A stretch of 64,000 nt of DNA from Sphingomonas sp. SUN019 (GCF_024758705.1 NZ_CP096971.1:2881501-2945500); one strand, 5' to 3'; positions 46,625 through 54,331 are shown, counted from the first letter of the stretch. Made by a program: numbers and translations. The notes: generated by a model not told the origin, from the sequence alone.

Positions 46625-47281
46625 ATGGATTCGCCCATCTCGCACGACGACCATGGTTTCAAACGCCGCGGCGTGCTGTTCGTCCTTTCTTCGCCGTCAG
46701 GCGCGGGCAAATCGACGATCGCGCGCAAGCTGCTGGCCTCGGAACCTGAGCTTGAAATGTCGGTGTCCGCGACGACGCGGCCGATCCGCAAGGGCGAAGT
46801 CGACGGCGTCGATTATCATTTCGTCACGCTCGACCGGTTCCGCGACATGGCGGCGAACCACGAATTCCTCGAATGGGCGCACGTGTTCGACGAACGTTAC
46901 GGCACCCCCCGCGCGCCGGTCGACGAGATGCTGGGGCAGGGCAAGGATGTGCTTTTCGACATCGACTGGCAGGGCGCGCAGCAGCTGCACCAGATCGCCG
47001 GCGGCGACGTGGTGCGCGTGTTCATCCTGCCGCCGTCGATGGAGGAACTGCACGAACGGCTGAAGCGCCGCGCGACCGATTCGACCGAAATCATCGACCG
47101 CCGCATGAGCCGCGCGGCGAACGAAGTCAGCCACTGGGACGGCTATGATTACGTGTTGGTCAACGACGACGTCGAGGAATGCTTCGCGCACGTGAAGACG
47201 ATCCTGGCGGCGGAGCGGTTGAAGCGATCGCGCCAGACCGGGCTGATCGGGTTCATCCGCAAGCTGCGGCGGAACGCTTAA
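46625..47281 (+). CDS. gmk: Guanylate kinase
   Basis: 218 aa. P-loop SSPSGAGKSTIARKLL, then SVSATTRPIRKGEVDGVDYHF (GMP-binding) and EWAHVFDERYGTP. It phosphorylates GMP to GDP with ATP and is essential for nucleotide supply. The start ATG 46625 is preceded by weak signals only. It is convergent with the ATP12 gene; a family B palindrome fills the gap and could serve both ends. Confidence 0.96.
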   Translation: MDSPISHDDHGFKRRGVLFVLSSPSGAGKSTIARKLLASEPELEMSVSATTRPIRKGEVDGVDYHFVTLDRFRDMAANHEFLEWAHVFDERYGTPRAPVDEMLGQGKDVLFDIDWQGAQQLHQIAGGDVVRVFILPPSMEELHERLKRRATDSTEIIDRRMSRAANEVSHWDGYDYVLVNDDVEECFAHVKTILAAERLKRSRQTGLIGFIRKLRRNA

Positions 47282-47285
47282 TCTT

Positions 47286-47401
47286 AATCCTCCCCTGCAA
47301 GGGGAGGTGGCGCGGAGCGCCGGAGGGGTATCGACCTCTCGATAGCGCGACACCCCTCCGTCAGCGCTTCGCGCTGCCACCTCCCCTTGCAGGGGAGGAT
47401 T
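47286..47401. repeat. Extragenic palindrome, family B copy 3 (between convergent gmk and ATP12 genes)
   Basis: 116-bp inverted repeat with arms AATCCTCCCCTGCAAGGGG and its complement. It lies 5 bases after gmk and 10 bases before the stop of the ATP12 gene, where a bidirectional terminator would be expected. Confidence 0.92.
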
Positions 47402-47411
47402 TGTTACTATC

Positions 47412-48095
47412 CTAACCCAGCAATCCCAAGAACCGCACCCCCGCATCGAACTCCCGCCGCCGCAGCGCGCGCGTCTCGGCCGCCAGCGTATCCTCGCCCC
47501 ACAATTCGGCCTGCCAGTCCTCGTCCACCTGCGCCGCGGTCCACACCGTGTCCGCGTCGGCCACACCCTCGACCAGCGCAAGCGCGGCGATCAGCGAACC
47601 GGTGATCGTGACGATCGGCGACAGCCCGGCGAGCGCGAACGCGTCGCGGGCGGCGGTCGCTTCGCCCAGCCGCGCGATCGTCGCGGGGGGCTGCGCGCGG
47701 TGCATGACGCCCGCGACGGTCTCGAAATGCACATCGTAGCGGTCACGCGCCCAGCCAAGCAAAGGATCCCACGCCGCCTCCTGCCGTGCGATCAATTGTT
47801 CGGGGGATTCGGCGCGGTAGCACAGCAGGTCGCTTTCCCCGTAGCGCGCCAGGCCCGCGGCGAAGGTGGCGGGATCGGGCGCGATGCGGTCGATCGCAGC
47901 GTTGGCGAGGCCGGTCAGCGGCATCGCGCGCGGATCGACTTTATCGCCGACCGCGCGCCATTCATCGGCTATCGCGTCGGCCAGCGTATCGGTCGGCAGC
48001 GCGAGCGGCACGCGGCCGGGGGTGCGTACTGGCTTGTCGTCGAGCCGGATCACGCGGTCGGCGTCGATCGTGACGCTCTTCCAGAACCGTCTCAT
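47412..48095 (-). CDS. ATP12-family F1-ATPase assembly chaperone
   Basis: 227 aa from the ATG at 48093-48095. The ATP12 core is seen in RVIRLDDKPVRTPGRVPLAL (about 14-33), DEWRAVGDKVDPRAMPLTGLANAA and YGESDLLCYRAESPE. The mitochondrial homologue helps assemble F1 alpha subunits; bacterial versions are characteristic of alphaproteobacteria. Coupled by ATGA to the 69-aa gene in an operon with the RluA gene and crcB. The frame extends upstream into the RluA gene, where it is only a shadow. Confidence 0.9.
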   Translation of the reverse strand: MRRFWKSVTIDADRVIRLDDKPVRTPGRVPLALPTDTLADAIADEWRAVGDKVDPRAMPLTGLANAAIDRIAPDPATFAAGLARYGESDLLCYRAESPEQLIARQEAAWDPLLGWARDRYDVHFETVAGVMHRAQPPATIARLGEATAARDAFALAGLSPIVTITGSLIAALALVEGVADADTVWTAAQVDEDWQAELWGEDTLAAETRALRRREFDAGVRFLGLLG

Positions 48096-48301
48096 TCGGG
48101 CGGCGTCCGCCAGCGCCGCGCGAGGCTGCGCGGAACGATCGCGATCATCGCCAGCGCCGAAAGGACGATCGCGACACCGAGCAGCTTCGGCCCCAGCGTC
48201 TCGGCGCGACCGAGCAGCACCACCCCGAACGCCCCGCCGATCGCGCCGGCGATGCGCGATCCCACGATCGCCAGCCAGCGGTTGCGGGCGGGATCGCTCA
48301 C
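48092..48301 (-). CDS. Small membrane protein, hypothetical
   Basis: 69 aa with two membrane helices (LAIVGSRIAGAIGGAFGVVLL and LLGVAIVLSALAMIAIV) and a basic end. No family recognised. ATGA overlaps link it to the RluA gene upstream and the ATP12 gene downstream, which strongly supports that it is translated. Confidence 0.75.
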   Translation of the reverse strand: MSDPARNRWLAIVGSRIAGAIGGAFGVVLLGRAETLGPKLLGVAIVLSALAMIAIVPRSLARRWRTPPE

Positions 48302-49401
48302 CGCTTCCGCTCGCGGTCCGGATCGCCACGACCGCGCCGCTCACCGCGGCGTTCCTTGCGGATGTTCTTGGCGTGCGCGCGCGCTTTGGTCTTCTTTTCC
48401 TCGCGCGTCTCGGGCGTGAAATCGTCGAGCGGCATGTTGTTGCCCGACATCTGTTCGAAACCGAGGCTGGCGAGGCTTTCGGCGAAATGTGCCGGCAATT
48501 CGGCCTCGATATCGATCTGCCCGCCGTCGGGATGATCGACGCGCAGGCGCCGCGCATGGAGGTGCATCTTTCGCGAAATGGCGCCGGTCAGGAACGCCGC
48601 GGGTCCGCCGTATTTGCCGTCGCCGACGATCGGGTGGCCGATCGCCGCCATGTGGACGCGCAACTGGTGCGTGCGGCCGGTGAAGGGCTGCAATTCGACC
48701 CAGCAGCAGCGGTTTCCGGCGCGTTCGATCACGCGATAACGCGTGCGCGCGGTGCTGCCCTCGGCCTCGTCGACGTGCATCTTCTCGCCGCCGGTGCCGG
48801 GCTGTTTCGCGATCGGCAGGTCGATCGTGCCGTCGTCGATCGAGGGCACGTCGACGACCAGCGCCCAATAGACCTTCTTCGCCGACCGCCCCGAAAACGT
48901 CTTCGCAAAGAACGCCGCGGCGCGAGACGTGCGCGCGACGAGCAACGCGCCGCTGGTGTCCTTGTCGAGCCGGTGGACCAGTTTCGGGCGGCCCTCCGCC
49001 TCATATTGCAGCGCGTCGAGCAGCCCATCGACGTGCTGCACCGTCTTGGTGCCGCCCTGAGTCGCGAGGCCGGGCGGCTTGTTGAGGACGAGCGCCTGCG
49101 CGTCCTTGTGAATCACCATCTCGCGCGCGAACAATGCTTCGTCGTCGCTCAGCGGCGGGCGTTCGCGTTTCGCAGGGGCGTCGACGCGCACCGCTTCGGG
49201 CGGGGGCACGCGCAGCACCTGCCCCGCGACGATGCGGTCGCCGGGGCCGACGCGCGCGCCGTCAAGCCTGATCTGCCCGGTGCGCGCCCATTTGGCGACC
49301 GTGGTGAAACTGGTATCGGCCAGATGCCGCTTGAACCAGCGATCGAGGCGGATGCCGTCGTCGTCGGGGGCGATGGTGAACTGGCGCACGGCGTCGGTCA
49401 T
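48298..49401 (-). CDS. RluA-family pseudouridine synthase (RluC/RluD-like)
   Basis: 367 aa. An S4 RNA-binding domain (residues 15-75, RLDRWFKRHLADTSFTTVAK) precedes the catalytic domain with the family motif VHRLDKDTSGALLVAR and catalytic Asp146, then FTGRTHQLRVHMA. It isomerises specific uridines in 23S rRNA or tRNA; which one is not decided by sequence. The last 40 residues are Arg/Lys/Glu-rich and hydrophilic. ATGA-coupled to crcB and the 69-aa gene. Confidence 0.94.
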   Translation of the reverse strand: MTDAVRQFTIAPDDDGIRLDRWFKRHLADTSFTTVAKWARTGQIRLDGARVGPGDRIVAGQVLRVPPPEAVRVDAPAKRERPPLSDDEALFAREMVIHKDAQALVLNKPPGLATQGGTKTVQHVDGLLDALQYEAEGRPKLVHRLDKDTSGALLVARTSRAAAFFAKTFSGRSAKKVYWALVVDVPSIDDGTIDLPIAKQPGTGGEKMHVDEAEGSTARTRYRVIERAGNRCCWVELQPFTGRTHQLRVHMAAIGHPIVGDGKYGGPAAFLTGAISRKMHLHARRLRVDHPDGGQIDIEAELPAHFAESLASLGFEQMSGNNMPLDDFTPETREEKKTKARAHAKNIRKERRGERRGRGDPDRERKR

Positions 49402-49772
49402 GCGACTGCTCTCACCAGCGACAGCCCGGCGAACAGCGCGACGATCGCCCCGACGACCGAGGCGATCGCGTATAGCGCCGCGCTGGCCATCGCTCCGCGT
49501 TCGAATAATACGACCACGTCGAGCGCGAAGGCGGAGAAGGTGGTGAACCCGCCGAGCGCACCGACGCCGAGCAACAGTCGCCAGCTCTCCCCGGCATTAT
49601 TGCGCGCAAGCACGCCGACCAGCAGACCCATCAGGAATCCGCCGACCAGATTGACGGTCAGCGTGCCCCACGGATAATCGGGGCCGAGCCACACGCCCAT
49701 CGCGCGGCCGGTGAGATAGCGCGCCGCGGAACCAACCGCGCCGCCGGCCATCACGAGAAGAAGCGGTTGCAT
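49398..49772 (-). CDS. crcB: Fluoride channel CrcB/FluC
   Basis: 124 aa, four membrane segments. GGAVGSAARYLTGR near the N-terminus and GFTTFSAFALDVV in the middle are the family signature; the Phe and Asn side chains there line the pore. It exports fluoride as a dual-topology dimer. No fluoride riboswitch is seen: the upstream gap is only 45 bases. First gene of the crcB-rluA-69aa-atp12 operon, though the lipoprotein gene upstream is only 45 bases away. Confidence 0.95.
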   Translation of the reverse strand: MQPLLLVMAGGAVGSAARYLTGRAMGVWLGPDYPWGTLTVNLVGGFLMGLLVGVLARNNAGESWRLLLGVGALGGFTTFSAFALDVVVLFERGAMASAALYAIASVVGAIVALFAGLSLVRAVA

Positions 49773-49817
49773 CGCGTGCCCCTAGAGGCAAACGCGCGAA
49801 AGCGGAAGGGAAGGGGG

Positions 49818-50564
49818 TCAGCTTCCGCCGTCGGCCATCAAATCGACCTCGGTGCCGCCGCCCTTGCGCGCGCGCATGATCGCCATGAACGCGCCCGCGC
49901 CGCCGCGCTTCGTGCCCGCGATGACGTGTTCCGCGCCGTCGGCCTTGTGCTGCGCGGCGTATCCCGCGTCGCCCGCCTTGGTGTAATAATAATCTAGCAG
50001 GCGCTGCATCGGCGCGGCGCTGGCGAAGCTGACGACGCGCAGCGCGCAGCCCTGACCGTCCGCGCCCGCCGCCTCCAGCACGCGTGCGTCGGGATAGAGC
50101 TGAACCCCGCGCGGAAGGCGGTTCGCCCAGTCGTTCGAATAACCGATATTGGCGGCGCAATTGCCCTTCGTCCCCTGCGCCTCCGCCAGCGCGCCCAGCG
50201 TCAGCGAACGCCGCGCGGCCGCACATTCGCGGCAGTTGCCGGTCGGCGCGGGGGCGGCGCGGAGCGTGTCGGCCTCCGCGAGGCCTGACCGCGCCGCAAT
50301 GTCATCGGGCGGGAGAGCGCCCGACGCGGGCTGGACCGGCGGACGGACCGCGCCGTCGTTGGCCTGCTGCACCAGCGCCGGATCGACCATGATCTGGTCC
50401 TTCAGTGCGCTTTTCAGCGCCGGATCGTTGGCCGGATCGGCGGCGTTGGCGGTCAGCTGATTGTCGAGATCGTCGATCGCAGCGGCCTGATTGCCGGGCG
50501 GCGTGCCGCAGGCGGCCAGCAGCAGCGCGGCGATGGTCGGGGTCCAGCGTGAATGGCGGGCCAT
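49818..50564 (-). CDS. Lipoprotein of unknown function
   Basis: 248 aa. A signal sequence with lipobox LAAC (Cys19) precedes an Ala/Asp-rich spacer with DLDNQLTANAADPAND, then a mature part with RECAAARRSLTLGALAE, LPRGVQLYPDARVLEAAG and LLDYYYTKAGDAGY. Four Cys residues in the middle (NCRECAA, NCAAN, GCALR) may form disulfides in the periplasm. Resembles sphingomonad envelope lipoproteins; no function known. It precedes crcB by 45 bases on the same strand. Confidence 0.8.
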   Translation of the reverse strand: MARHSRWTPTIAALLLAACGTPPGNQAAAIDDLDNQLTANAADPANDPALKSALKDQIMVDPALVQQANDGAVRPPVQPASGALPPDDIAARSGLAEADTLRAAPAPTGNCRECAAARRSLTLGALAEAQGTKGNCAANIGYSNDWANRLPRGVQLYPDARVLEAAGADGQGCALRVVSFASAAPMQRLLDYYYTKAGDAGYAAQHKADGAEHVIAGTKRGGAGAFMAIMRARKGGGTEVDLMADGGS

Positions 50565-50688
50565 GTCCGCACCTTTTCGGTCAATTAAGTGATCGTCGCG
50601 TCACCATACCAGCTGGCGCGTAAACGAAGCGTTCGTGCGAGTGCGTATCACTCTTGCAATACACCGGCGGTTTCGCCATGTCTGTGCA

Positions 50689-50910
50689 ATGTTGAACATC
50701 GTCTCGATCCTGATCGGCCTCGTCGCACTCGTGCTGGGCATCGTGCCTTTCCTGCCGTTTTTCGCGTGGGGATATTGGTTCGTCATCCCGATCGCGGTGG
50801 TCGGCGCGGCGATCGGTGCGCTGTCGTCCAGCAATGGCGGACGCAATCTGAACCTGGTGCTGATCGTGATCTTCGGTATCCGGCTTGCGCTGGGCGGCGG
50901 GATTATCTGA
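50689..50910 (+). CDS. Small two-helix membrane protein
   Basis: 73 aa from the ATG at 50689. Two membrane helices (ILIGLVALVLGIVPFLPFF and VIPIAVVGAAIGAL) and a third hydrophobic run (LIVIFGIRLALGGGII). No family assigned. The only plus-strand gene between 47.3 and 53.7 kb, with its stop 21 bases before a family A palindrome. A weak site precedes the ATG. Confidence 0.6.
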   Translation: MLNIVSILIGLVALVLGIVPFLPFFAWGYWFVIPIAVVGAAIGALSSSNGGRNLNLVLIVIFGIRLALGGGII

Positions 50911-50931
50911 TTTGATCGGCTCACGCCGATA

Positions 50932-51015
50932 GTCGGCGCCAGCCCGCTCCCCCGCCCGGCCACCCATTCAGGATATTCTGTGGGTGGCCGGGCGGGGGAG
51001 CGGGCTGGCACCGAC
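50932..51015. repeat. Extragenic palindrome, family A copy 3
   Basis: 84-bp inverted repeat with CGCCAGCCCGCTCC arms and core ATTCAGGATATTCTGTGGG identical to copy 1 (26793-26874). It lies between the small plus-strand gene and the minus-strand glycine-zipper gene. Confidence 0.92.
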
Positions 51016-51040
51016 TTACGCCCGCGAGGGCGTCAAACAC

Positions 51041-51071
51041 AAAAAACCCCCGGCGAGTTGCTCGCCGGGGG
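51041..51071 (-). terminator. Rho-independent terminator of the larger glycine-zipper gene
   Basis: 11-bp stem CCCCCGGCGAG / CTCGCCGGGGG (51047-51057, 51061-51071), loop TTG; read on the minus strand it is followed by TTTTTT. Located 30 bases after the gene's stop. Confidence 0.88.
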
Positions 51072-51101
51072 CCTTCCGTTACGCTTCACTAAACCGAAGT
51101 C

Positions 51102-51653
51102 TTAGCGGCAGGTGACCCCGCCGCGGTCGATCGACCGGCCGAGCAACGCGCCCGCACCTGCGCCGATCAACGTGCCCAGCGTCTGCGAACCGCCATTGGT
51201 CAGCAGGTTACCCGCCAGACCGCCGCCGATGCCGCCGATGATCAGGCCCGTCGTGCCATCCGAACGACGGCAATAATACCGGCCGTTGTTGCCGCGATAG
51301 ATGCGATCGTTGCGGCTCAGGCGGCGCGGCTGATAATAACGGCCGTCGCGATAGTAATTGTCGGCGAAATAGCGCTGGCCGCGCGGGCCGCGATTGTAAT
51401 CGTAGTTGCGATACTGCCGCCAGTCGCGAACGTTCTCGCGGCGGTCCTGCCGCGCCTCCCGCACATTGCCGCGATATTCGCGCCGCGCATTGCGAACGTC
51501 GCGGCGTGAATCGGCATCGCGCAAATCCTCACGACGCTCCTGACGAGCCTCGCGCAGGTCTTCGCGATACTCGCGGTTGGGGTTGTTCTGCGCCATCGCG
51601 GGTACGGCGGTAAGAGTCGTAGCGGCGAGGGCCGCGGCAAGAACGAAACGCAT
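51102..51653 (-). CDS. Secreted glycine-zipper 2TM-domain protein with Arg-rich coiled region
   Basis: 183 aa. Signal peptide (AAALAATTLTAVPAMAQ), then a long Arg/Glu/Asp coiled segment (REYREDLREARQERREDLRD and repeats), a Tyr/Arg-rich stretch, and a C-terminal glycine-zipper domain (TTGLIIGGIGGGLAGNLL, LGTLIGAGAGALLG). It shares the RYYCRRSDGTTGLIIGG-type end with the 102-aa protein at 52254-52562, so the two are paralogs. Such proteins are thought to associate with the outer membrane; no role is proven. Confidence 0.82.
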   Translation of the reverse strand: MRFVLAAALAATTLTAVPAMAQNNPNREYREDLREARQERREDLRDADSRRDVRNARREYRGNVREARQDRRENVRDWRQYRNYDYNRGPRGQRYFADNYYRDGRYYQPRRLSRNDRIYRGNNGRYYCRRSDGTTGLIIGGIGGGLAGNLLTNGGSQTLGTLIGAGAGALLGRSIDRGGVTCR

Positions 51654-51748
51654 GACCTTGAAACTCCTTGAACAGTGCGAGGGTAGAACAGTCCGGTCGG
51701 CGGCAAGTTGCGTGAACGGAAAACTACTTTCCGTTCACCGCGTGGCCA

Positions 51749-52177
51749 TTATTCGGACAGGCTGTGCGCCAACGTCACCTCGGCGGTCATCAACTTCGAA
51801 ACAGGGCAATTCTTCTTCGCGTCTTCAGCGATGGTGGCGAAATCGTCGCCCGAGATGCCGGGCACATTGGCGCGCAGTTCCAGCGCCGACTTCGTGATCC
51901 TGAACCCGTCGCCGTCCTTGTCCAGCGTGACGTTGGCGGTCGTATCCAGCGTCCCGCGGCTGTGCCCCGCCTTCGCCAGCGCGAAGCTCAGCGCCATCGT
52001 GAAGCAACTGGCGTGCGCAGCGGCGATCAGTTCCTCGGGATTGGTGCCGGGTTCGTCCTCGAACCGTGTCGCGAAACCATACGGCTGATCGGCGAGCGCG
52101 CCCGACTGGGTCGACACCCACGCCTTGCCGTCCTTGCCGAGGCCTTCGTAACGCGCCGAACCACTGTGAACAGGCAT
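51749..52177 (-). CDS. OsmC/Ohr family peroxiredoxin
   Basis: 142 aa from the ATG of MPVHSGSARYEGLGKDG, with GGGAG 7 bases upstream. The two catalytic Cys are in AHASCFTMAL (Cys58) and KKNCPVSKL (Cys124). OsmC/Ohr enzymes reduce organic hydroperoxides via lipoyl-type reductants. An ATG 6 bases upstream (52181-52183) is an alternative. It is 95 bases from the glycine-zipper gene's start, on the same strand, and its own 5' region reads into a terminator of the gene upstream. Confidence 0.94.
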   Translation of the reverse strand: MPVHSGSARYEGLGKDGKAWVSTQSGALADQPYGFATRFEDEPGTNPEELIAAAHASCFTMALSFALAKAGHSRGTLDTTANVTLDKDGDGFRITKSALELRANVPGISGDDFATIAEDAKKNCPVSKLMTAEVTLAHSLSE

Positions 52178-52196
52178 CTTCATTCTCCCGAAAACG

Positions 52197-52231
52197 AAAA
52201 GCGGGCGCGGTCCGGTGTGGACCGCGCCCGC
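52197..52231 (-). terminator. Rho-independent terminator of the smaller glycine-zipper gene
   Basis: Perfect 13-bp stem GCGGGCGCGGTCC / GGACCGCGCCCGC (52201-52213, 52219-52231), loop GGTGT, with TTTT on the minus strand (bases 52197-52200). Located 22 bases after the gene's stop. Confidence 0.88.
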
Positions 52232-52253
52232 GGGTAACCGTGGCGTCAAACGC

Positions 52254-52562
52254 TCAGCGGCAGCGACGGTTGCTCGTGCTGCGCTCGACTTCGCGACCGG
52301 CCAGCGCACCGATTGCGGCGCCGCCCAGCGTGCCGAGCGTCCGGTCGCCGCGCGTGTCGATCGTGCGGCCGAGCAGACCACCCGCAACGCCGCCGACGAT
52401 CAGGCCGGTGGTGCCGTTCGGCTTACGGCAGCGCATCCGGCCGTCATTGCCGCGCCATTCGCGATACTTATAGCGCTTCTGCGCGTCGGCATTCGGGACC
52501 GCGACGGTGAGCGCAGGCAGGACCATCGCGGTGGCGCCCAGCGCCAACATGAACTTACGCAT
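52254..52562 (-). CDS. Secreted glycine-zipper 2TM-domain protein (short paralog)
   Basis: 102 aa. Signal peptide (LGATAMVLPALTVAVPNADA), then KYREWRGNDGRMRCRKPNGT and the glycine zipper (TGLIVGGVAGGLLGR, LGTLGGAAIGALAG). It equals the C-terminal part of the protein at 51102-51653 without the Arg-rich coiled segment. Function unknown. Its start is at the edge of the large gene-free region that follows. Confidence 0.85.
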   Translation of the reverse strand: MRKFMLALGATAMVLPALTVAVPNADAQKRYKYREWRGNDGRMRCRKPNGTTGLIVGGVAGGLLGRTIDTRGDRTLGTLGGAAIGALAGREVERSTSNRRCR

Positions 52563-53492
52563 AACTAAACTCCCTCATTAAAAATCGTTGGTGAGAAACA
52601 ATATCGGCTACGTAACGGTGCATTCTGATCGAAGTTGCATGAACCAGAAACAACGTGCCGTTCATCGATGCGGGGGATACCCGAATTATCCCCGTTATCC
52701 ACAGCCCATCCTCCCGAATCGTGCTTGGTGCGACTCGCGAAGGGTGACAGCATCCGTTGTGTAGAGGGAAGCGTTGGAGGCGAGAATTCTCCAGACATCG
52801 CAACACTCTATGCCGATCGGAAGGACGTGGGCACCCGCAAGGGAGGCCGAGTTCGACTGGCCGGGTGGGAAGCCGAACCGGGCAGGAAAACTTTTCCGCA
52901 CGATCCGTGAAAACGGTGCAGGCGGGTACGGATTTTCGAGAAGGAACGGTGGACCGACGCATCGCCGATGCGGCCCGAAAGGGTCGAAACGGAGATGCGG
53001 GCCGCACGCGGATGGGCGCGGATACGGCGCGGGAAACAGGCCTTCGGGACTGTGGATGCGACGACCGACCCAGGCAAACGACGGCCGAAACGCGATGCCA
53101 GGAGCATTTCGGTGCGCTGGCGGAGCAGGCCGCCGCGGGTCGACCGCCTTCGCTGCCTTTCGAGGGAGCGGAACAGGTCGGCCCCGGTGACCAAACCGCC
53201 GATCCGATGCTCCCCCCGGAGGATCGGTGACAGCGTGGGTGGACGGATCAGGTGAACGCGCAACCCTTGCGGTCGCGCGGCTCAGCCCCCGCCGCCACAC
53301 CGTATCGTCCCACGGCCGTTCGTGGTCAGGGATGTACGGGCCGCCAGGCAGGATGCGGACGGCCGTCTTCGGACTCCCGTTCAGCGGAGACGCCAGGTGA
53401 CAGAGGGGATCGGCAGCGATGCCGGTCCCTTTTTTGTTTTTTGGGCGGGAAGCTTTGAAGCCGGATACGTTACCCACTTTCGTTTCCTTCTG
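52563..53492 (+). ncRNA. Gene-free 0.9 kb region: candidate structured RNA (or unrecognised transcript)
   Basis: No reading frame here resembles a gene: several overlapping frames of 100-280 codons are open on both strands at once, which is the mark of GC-rich non-coding DNA, and none has a recognisable domain or a convincing ribosome site. On the plus strand the region ends in a strong intrinsic terminator (53406-53442) with no upstream coding gene to serve. Local complementary pairs include GCGGCCCG / CGGGCCGC (52970-52977 and 52998-53005), CCGATCC / GGATCGG (about 53199-53227) and CCACG / CGTGG (about 53316-53331). The 5' part has a hairpin GGGGATA / TATCCCC (52673-52693) and a perfect DnaA-box sequence TTATCCACA (52695-52703). 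RNase P, tmRNA and SRP landmarks are absent. Confidence 0.4.
53406..53442 (+). terminator. Strong Rho-independent terminator with no obvious gene before it
   Basis: 10-bp stem (53406-53415 with 53420-53429, one G-U pair), GNRA-type loop GCGA, then TTTTTTGTTTTTT (53430-53442). It reads on the plus strand only. The nearest plus-strand coding gene upstream ends at 50910, with several minus-strand genes between. Confidence 0.88.
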
Positions 53493-53606
53493 ATCCTCCC
53501 ATGCAAGGGGAGGTGGCGCGGAGCGCCGGAGGGGTGTCACGCTATCGAAAGGGTTACACCCCTCCGTCAGGCCTTCGGCCTGCCACCTCCCCTTGCAGGG
53601 GAGGAT
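53493..53606. repeat. Extragenic palindrome, family B copy 4
   Basis: 114-bp inverted repeat with arms ATCCTCCCATGCAAGGGG and CCCCTTGCAGGGGAGGAT. It lies 50 bases beyond the terminator of the candidate RNA and 89 bases before the TRIC-family gene. Confidence 0.92.
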
Positions 53607-53695
53607 TAGTATGCGAGCGAGGGCAGACGGGCCGTGGCACTGGCGATCTACAGCAACCCTTTCCGCACCGTCCGCATCACGCTACCGCCGCCCGG

Positions 53696-54322
53696 ATGCA
53701 GCCCGTCGCGCTCCTTCCCGCCTTCGCCCCGTGGCTCGACCTCGCGGGCCTCGCCGTATTCGCCGCGTCGGGGGCGCTGGCGGCGGCGCAGCGCGGGCAG
53801 ACGGCGGTGACGCTGGCATTCTTCGCGCTCGTCACCGGGGTCGGCGGGGGGACGGTGCGCGACCTGCTGATCGGCGCGCCGGTGTTCTGGGTGCACGACG
53901 CGCGGGTGGCGGCGCTCTGCCTGTCGGTCGCGTTCCTGATCTGGGTGACCCCCGAACGCTGGTGGCGCGGCGCGGCGCTCGACTGGTTCGATGCGGTCGG
54001 ACTGGCGGCCTATGCGGTGTACGGCGCGACCAAGGCGCTCAGCTACGGCGTGCCCCCGGTCCCCGCCGCGGTGATGGGCGTCGTCACCGCCTGCGTCGGC
54101 GGCATCATCCGCGACGTGCTGGCGGGCGAACCGTCGATCCTGATGCGGCCCGAGCTATACGTCACCGCCGCGGCGCTGGCGTCGACATTGCACGTCGTGC
54201 TGACGGTGGCGGGCGTGCCGGTGCCGCTGGCGGCGGCGGTGGCGGCGAGCGCGGGGTTCGCGCTCAGGGCGGCGGCGATCCGGTGGCATCTTCACCTGCC
54301 GGCGTATCGCGGGCGGCGGTAA
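53696..54322 (+). CDS. TRIC-family (UPF0126/YadS) membrane protein
   Basis: 208 aa with about seven membrane segments in two repeats. Repeat 1 carries FAASGALAAAQRGQTAV and VTGVGGGTVRDLLIG; repeat 2 has AVYGATKAL and CVGGIIRDVLAG. The GGG-x-x-RD motif in each half is diagnostic of TRIC-type cation channels and YadS relatives. Ion and role here are unknown. The ATG at 53696 lacks a clear ribosome site; no better in-frame start was found. Confidence 0.9.
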   Translation: MQPVALLPAFAPWLDLAGLAVFAASGALAAAQRGQTAVTLAFFALVTGVGGGTVRDLLIGAPVFWVHDARVAALCLSVAFLIWVTPERWWRGAALDWFDAVGLAAYAVYGATKALSYGVPPVPAAVMGVVTACVGGIIRDVLAGEPSILMRPELYVTAAALASTLHVVLTVAGVPVPLAAAVAASAGFALRAAAIRWHLHLPAYRGRR

Positions 54323-54331
54323 GATTTCCCT

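Noticed and set aside
49773..49817. Fluoride riboswitch before crcB
   Set aside because: The gap is only 45 bases, too short for the aptamer, and no aptamer landmarks are seen.
52563..53440. RNase P RNA, tmRNA or SRP RNA
   Set aside because: The conserved GAGGAAAGTCC, ACAGAA, tag-peptide and GGAAG-type landmarks of these RNAs are not found.
52695..53540. 281-codon minus-strand and 157-codon plus-strand frames in the gene-free region
   Set aside because: Open together with other frames, no domain, weak start sites, and neither explains the plus-strand terminator; treated as non-coding instead.
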